From an uncultured Collinsella sp. (GTDB lineage Bacteria > Actinomycetota > Coriobacteriia > Coriobacteriales > Coriobacteriaceae), in contig CATYHY010000041.1 in the NCBI GenBank assembly GCA_958407085.1, positions 1 through 9,817 on the forward strand: a stretch of 9,817 bases of DNA, in the 5' to 3' direction. Of the stretch, positions 6,549 through 9,817 are shown one piece after another; positions within the stretch are counted from its first letter, which is position 1; every line of letters starts with the position of its first letter. Position numbers and translations under genes: made by a program. The notes under the pieces are model-generated. The model searched no databases, had not been told where the DNA came from, and was given only the letters and a program-made list of their open reading frames with translations.

Positions 6549-6576
6549 AAAAGCGCCGCCGACGGGCGGGCGTTTT
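6549..6576 (+). terminator. T-tailed bulged hairpin in the clpC leader
   Basis: AAAA (6549-6552) pairs with TTTT (6573-6576), cgcc (6554-6557) with ggcg (6569-6572), and gcc (6558-6560) with ggc (6565-6567). The loop is gacg, and single G bulges lie at 6553 and 6568. The structure ends in TTTT and resembles an intrinsic terminator, probably closing the activase-TetR operon. It ends 31 bases before the clpC start codon, too close for a promoter to fit after it, so it may also act on clpC transcripts. Confidence 0.5.
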
Positions 6577-6607
6577 GATTTCGATGAACTCATGTAAGGA
6601 AACGAGC

Positions 6608-9250
6608 ATGTTAGATAGATTTACCGATCGAGCGCGCAAGGTCATGTCGATGGCCAAACAGGAGGCGCTCGATCTTCATTCAAATAAGGTGGGCACCGAG
6701 CACCTGCTGCTCGCGCTTGCCAAGGAGGACGAGGGCATTGCCGCCGAGGCACTGCGCTCGCTTGATATCTCCTACGACGACATCATGGACACCCTCAAGG
6801 AGGTCCAGACCACGGTTCCCGAGCCCAGTGAGGAGACCGAGGCGGCTAAGCTCGCCTTTACGCCGCTCGTCATTAGCGTTATGGAGCGTTCATTCCGCGT
6901 GGCGCGTGAGAATAACCAGACCTACGTGTCGACCGAGCACTTGCTGATCGGCATCGTCGAAGAGGGCAACGGCATGGCCATGGACATCCTCATGCGCCTG
7001 GGTGTGTCGTCCGCCTCTATCAAAAAGGCTATCGAGAAACTCACTGCCAAGGACCAGGACAAGAAGCGTCCGCTCGCCGGCGCCGGTGCCGGGCGTCCCG
7101 GTGCGGGCCTGCCGTTCTTTAGCGGCTCGGATGCCTCTCAGCAAAAGGGGAGTGGCACCGATACGCTTAAGCAGTTCGCGACCAACCTCACGCAGAAGGC
7201 GCGCGATGGCGAGCTCGACCCTGTAATTGGTCGCGAAAAGGAAGTCCAGCGCATGATGGAGATCCTTTCGCGCCGCACCAAGAACAACCCGCTTATCTTG
7301 GGTGACCCCGGTGTGGGCAAGACGGCCATCGTCGAGGGCCTGGCTCAGCAGATCGCTGCCGGCAACGTGCCCGAGAACCTCATGAACCAGAATATCTGGA
7401 CGCTCGACCTGCCGGGCCTCGTGGCGGGTGCCAAGTATCGCGGCGAGTTTGAGGAGCGCCTCAAGAACGTGATCCAGGAGGCCACCGAAGCCGACGACGT
7501 CATCCTGTTTATCGACGAGATGCACACCATCATCGGTGCCGGTTCTGCTGAGGGTTCCATCGACGCGAGCTCCATGCTCAAGCCCGTGCTCGCGCGCGGT
7601 GCCTTCCAGATTATCGGCGCCACCACGGCCGAGGAATTCCGCAAGTACCTCACCAAGGACCCGGCCTTCGAGCGTCGCTTCCAGACCATCGATGTCGAGG
7701 AGCCGAGCGTCGAGGACACGGTCAAGATCCTGACCGCGCTCAAGCCGCGCTACGAGGAGCACCACCATGTGCGCTATACGCAGGGTGCTATCGAGGCCGC
7801 CGCGAACCTTTCCAACCGCTACATCCAGGATCGCTTCCTGCCCGATAAGGCCATCGACCTCATTGACGAGGCCGGTGCCCGCGCTCGCATCGCCGCGAAT
7901 CGCGCGCCCGAGCCGGTGCGCGAGGCCGAGCATCGCATAGAGGAGCTCAAGGCCGCCGCGCAGGAGGCCACCGAGAGCGACGACATGAACAAGGCCGCCG
8001 AGATTACCGAGCGGCAGAAGGCCGCCGAGATTGAGCTCGCCGAGGCCAAGGCCGCCTGGACCGCCGAGCTCGACGCCAGCCCGCTCACCATCGATGTGAG
8101 TCAGATCGCCGATATCGTGTCCGTGACTTCGGGCGTACCGGTGTCCTCGCTTACCGAGAGCGAGAGCCGTCGCCTGCTGCAGGCCGAAAGCGTGCTCAAG
8201 ACGCGCATCATCGGTCAGGACGAGGCTGTCGAGGCAGTTGCCAAGGCCGTACGCCGCAGCCGCTCGCCGCTCAAGGATCCGCGTCGCCCCGGCGGCAGCT
8301 TTATCTTCCTGGGTCCCACCGGCACGGGCAAGACCGAGCTCGCCAAGACGCTCGCCGAGTACCTCTTTGGCAGCAAGGATGCGCTCATCAGCTTCGACAT
8401 GTCCGAGTTCGGTAGCGAGTTCGAGGTCTCCAAGCTCATCGGTAGCCCTCCGGGTTACGTCGGTCACGACGAGGGCGGCCAGCTCACCAAGGCCGTTCGT
8501 CGTCACCCGTACTCGGTCGTGCTGTTCGACGAGATCGAGAAGGCGCACCCCGATATCTTCAACATCTTGCTGCAGGTGCTGGAGGAGGGCCGCCTGACCG
8601 ATAGCCAGGGCAAGACGGTAGACTTCCGCAACACCGTGATCATCATGACGTCCAACGTGGGCGCCCGCGAGATTGCGCAGGATGCGAGCGTGGGCTTTGG
8701 CACCACCGGCGAGCAGGGTCTCACGTCGAGTGAGATCCGTGGTCGCGCGATGGGCGAGCTCAAGCGCCTGTTCCGCCCCGAGCTGCTCAACCGTATCGAT
8801 GACATCGTGGTGTTCCAGAAGCTCTCGGGCGAGAATCTCACCAAGATCGCGCACCTGCTGGTGGACGACCTGCGTCAGCGTTTGATTGCCAACGGCATGA
8901 ACATCAAGCTCACCGATGCGGCCTATGACAAGATCGTGGCCGAGGGCACCGACCTCACCAACGGTGCGCGTCCGCTGCGCCGTGCCATCCAAAAGCTCAT
9001 CGAGGACCCGCTGTCCGAGGAGCTTCTGGCCGGCGAGTGGGGCGAGGGCGATACCGTCCTGTGCGACGTGGCCGATGGCAAGTTTGTCTTTAGCCACGGC
9101 ACGGGCGAGATCCCGGCACCGCGTCCGGCGGGCACGCTCGGTGGCGATACCGCCCCGGCGGCACCGCACACCGGCAACGCCGCGCCCGTGAGCGGCGGCG
9201 TGACCTCGGGCCCCGGCGGCATGATGCAAGCCGGTTCCGGCGCGCTGTAG
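6608..9250 (+). CDS. clpC: ATP-dependent Clp protease ATP-binding subunit ClpC
   Basis: This 880-residue class I AAA+ unfoldase uses ATP to unfold proteins and feed them to the ClpP peptidase in the cytoplasm. The Clp N-terminal double repeat spans about residues 1-145. The first ATPase module has Walker A GDPGVGKT (232-239), Walker B VILFIDE (298-304) and RR in FERRF (354-358). A short UVR-like coiled middle region follows (about 434-490). The second module has GPTGTGKT (569-576), VVLFDE (637-642) and FRPELLNRID (722-731). The short middle region, and VGF (695-697) in the loop where ClpP-binding hexamers carry a hydrophobic-Gly-Phe tripeptide, favour ClpC over the disaggregase ClpB. Residues from about 833 form a Gly/Ala/Pro-rich tail that looks disordered. 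The ATG at 6608 is chosen over an in-frame TTG at 6575 because aaggaaa (6596-6602) is well placed and MLDRFTDRARKV is the family N-terminus. No ctsR, mcsA or mcsB gene precedes it, and no CIRCE or clear CtsR box was seen. Confidence 0.96.
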   Translation: MLDRFTDRARKVMSMAKQEALDLHSNKVGTEHLLLALAKEDEGIAAEALRSLDISYDDIMDTLKEVQTTVPEPSEETEAAKLAFTPLVISVMERSFRVARENNQTYVSTEHLLIGIVEEGNGMAMDILMRLGVSSASIKKAIEKLTAKDQDKKRPLAGAGAGRPGAGLPFFSGSDASQQKGSGTDTLKQFATNLTQKARDGELDPVIGREKEVQRMMEILSRRTKNNPLILGDPGVGKTAIVEGLAQQIAAGNVPENLMNQNIWTLDLPGLVAGAKYRGEFEERLKNVIQEATEADDVILFIDEMHTIIGAGSAEGSIDASSMLKPVLARGAFQIIGATTAEEFRKYLTKDPAFERRFQTIDVEEPSVEDTVKILTALKPRYEEHHHVRYTQGAIEAAANLSNRYIQDRFLPDKAIDLIDEAGARARIAANRAPEPVREAEHRIEELKAAAQEATESDDMNKAAEITERQKAAEIELAEAKAAWTAELDASPLTIDVSQIADIVSVTSGVPVSSLTESESRRLLQAESVLKTRIIGQDEAVEAVAKAVRRSRSPLKDPRRPGGSFIFLGPTGTGKTELAKTLAEYLFGSKDALISFDMSEFGSEFEVSKLIGSPPGYVGHDEGGQLTKAVRRHPYSVVLFDEIEKAHPDIFNILLQVLEEGRLTDSQGKTVDFRNTVIIMTSNVGAREIAQDASVGFGTTGEQGLTSSEIRGRAMGELKRLFRPELLNRIDDIVVFQKLSGENLTKIAHLLVDDLRQRLIANGMNIKLTDAAYDKIVAEGTDLTNGARPLRRAIQKLIEDPLSEELLAGEWGEGDTVLCDVADGKFVFSHGTGEIPAPRPAGTLGGDTAPAAPHTGNAAPVSGGVTSGPGGMMQAGSGAL

Positions 9251-9275
9251 GGCGTGGCGACAATTTGATACGCTC

Positions 9276-9308
9276 AATCGAGGCGCTCTGGCAAGGGCGC
9301 CTCGATTT
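9276..9308 (+). terminator. Hairpin terminator after clpC
   Basis: The arms aatcgaggcgc (9276-9286) and gcgcctcgatt (9297-9307) are an exact 11-bp inverted repeat with a 10-base loop, 25 bases after the clpC stop. Only a short T-run (9306-9308) follows, so termination may be weaker than at 378-428 or 1188-1220. Position and stem strength still make this the likely end of the clpC transcript. Confidence 0.72.
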
Positions 9309-9365
9309 GTAGAGCTGCGGTGATTGTGACCGTTACGCTATACGGTCCACCGTTAGCCGATGATG

Positions 9366-9386
9366 CGAGAACGCTCGGCGTTTTCG
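9366..9386. promoter_or_regulatory. 21-bp near-palindrome upstream of pepD-like gene
   Basis: The arms cgagaacgc (9366-9374) and gcgttttcg (9378-9386) are reverse complements at 8 of 9 positions, and the ninth is a G-T pair. The centre is tcg. It lies about 80 bases before the pepD-like start and just before a candidate promoter, so it may be an operator. It could also fold as a small RNA hairpin if transcription starts further upstream. No regulator is identified. Confidence 0.4.
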
Positions 9387-9391
9387 ACTGG

Positions 9392-9420
9392 TTTATGCAA
9401 GCAAAGTCTGGGAATATACA
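9392..9420 (+). promoter_or_regulatory. Weak candidate promoter of pepD-like gene
   Basis: A TATACA hexamer at 9415-9420 (4 of 6 to the -10 consensus) has TTTATG at 9392-9397 (3 of 6 to the -35 consensus) at a 17-base spacing. Transcription would begin near 9427, about 38 bases before the start codon. The match is weak and position is the main support. Confidence 0.3.
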
Positions 9421-9464
9421 AGTCGCATGTCTTACTGTCTAACCAGTTGCGCCAAGGAGGCACC

Positions 9465-9817
9465 ATGGACTACAAGATCACCGGCTACGAGCCCGCCCAG
9501 CTGTTCCATTTCTTTGAGGAGGTCAGCGCGATTCCCCGCGGGTCTGGCAACGAGAAGGGCATCAGCGATTTCTTGGTTGCGTTTGCCAAGGAGCGCGGCC
9601 TCGATGTGTACCAGGACGAGGTCTACAACGTCATCATTCGCAAGTCCGCATCTGCCGGTGCCGAGAATGCCCCGACCGTGATGCTGCAGGGCCATATCGA
9701 CATGGTGTGCGACAAGCTGGGCTCCGTTGAGCACGACTTTACGACCGATGGTATCGACCTGGTCGTCAAGGACGGCGTCCTCACCGCTAACGGCACCACC
9801 CTGGGCGCCGACAACGG
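9465..9817 (+). CDS. pepD: Aminoacyl-histidine dipeptidase, M20C family (partial, 5' part)
   Basis: The first 117 residues of a zinc dipeptidase are visible, and the frame runs off the window. PepD enzymes are cytoplasmic peptidases that cleave Xaa-His and other unblocked dipeptides for amino acid recovery. The M20C signature is clear: a helical start (LFHFFEEVSAIPRGSGNEKG), the metal-binding GHIDMV with His77 and Asp79, and the beginning of the next motif, GADN, with Asp116, which bridges the two metals in the family. The full protein is usually about 480-490 residues, so roughly the first quarter is present. The ATG at 9465 has a near-consensus ribosome binding site, aaggagg (9454-9460), four bases upstream, suggesting strong translation. 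The gene has its own leader after the clpC terminator and is probably transcribed separately. A broader-specificity M20C dipeptidase is an equally fair description. Confidence 0.9.
   Translation, partial: MDYKITGYEPAQLFHFFEEVSAIPRGSGNEKGISDFLVAFAKERGLDVYQDEVYNVIIRKSASAGAENAPTVMLQGHIDMVCDKLGSVEHDFTTDGIDLVVKDGVLTANGTTLGADN

Noticed and set aside
6521..6555. Possible CtsR-type heptad repeat (gggtaaagagacaaaa) upstream of clpC
   Set aside because: It lacks the GGTCAAA repeats required for a CtsR box. No CIRCE element is present either.
6608..9250. Naming the AAA+ gene clpB
   Set aside because: The middle region is only a short UVR-like segment rather than ClpB's long coiled coil, and the second module carries a VGF tripeptide in the ClpP-docking loop.
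6890..9277. 795-codon open frame on the - strand opposite clpC
   Set aside because: It is a shadow of the strongly conserved clpC frame; its translation has no family motif.

Overview
This is a high-GC bacterial window in which every convincing gene lies on the + strand. GC-rich third codon positions, a long fused acyl-CoA dehydratase activase, a DUF2798 membrane protein, ClpC and an M20C dipeptidase together suggest an anaerobic gut actinobacterium of the Coriobacteriia, possibly Collinsella. That assignment rests on remembered gene content and style, not on a marker gene, so it is moderate at best.

Layout. (1) 1-159 is the 3' end of an integral membrane protein, probably the C-terminal domain of a threonine/serine exporter family protein. 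(2) 160-472 has no gene. It begins, directly after the stop codon, with two adjacent inverted repeats (160-192 and 193-265) that look like a REP/MITE-type element. A short palindrome (314-333) and a strong intrinsic terminator (378-428) follow. (3) 473-1021 encodes a four-helix DUF2798 membrane protein. The stretch 1022-1187 holds only a weak 9-bp inverted repeat, and an intrinsic terminator lies at 1188-1220. (4) 1303-6415 is a two-gene operon. It holds a 1479-residue fusion of two activase ATPase domains with DUF2229 and HgdB-like dehydratase/reductase regions, and a TetR-family regulator that overlaps it. A perfect 21-bp palindrome (1233-1253), with 10-bp arms, sits at the operon's promoter and is the natural operator for that TetR protein. 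(5) 6416-6607 is intergenic and holds a perfect-stem hairpin and a T-tailed hairpin. (6) 6608-9250 is clpC, the AAA+ unfoldase of the ClpCP protease. It ends at a GC-rich hairpin terminator (9276-9308). (7) 9309-9464 is the leader of a pepD-like dipeptidase and contains a 21-bp near-palindrome. The pepD-like gene starts at 9465 and runs off the window.

The most interesting unit is the activase-TetR operon. The fused enzyme appears to carry an internal pseudo-dimer of ATP-driven electron activators plus its own acceptor region. No separate dehydratase subunits, CoA-transferase or electron carrier are encoded next to it. A dedicated TetR regulator and a well-formed operator suggest control by a small ligand, perhaps an acyl-CoA or the enzyme's substrate. 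The substrate cannot be read from the sequence. The remaining genes look like housekeeping functions that are transcribed separately.
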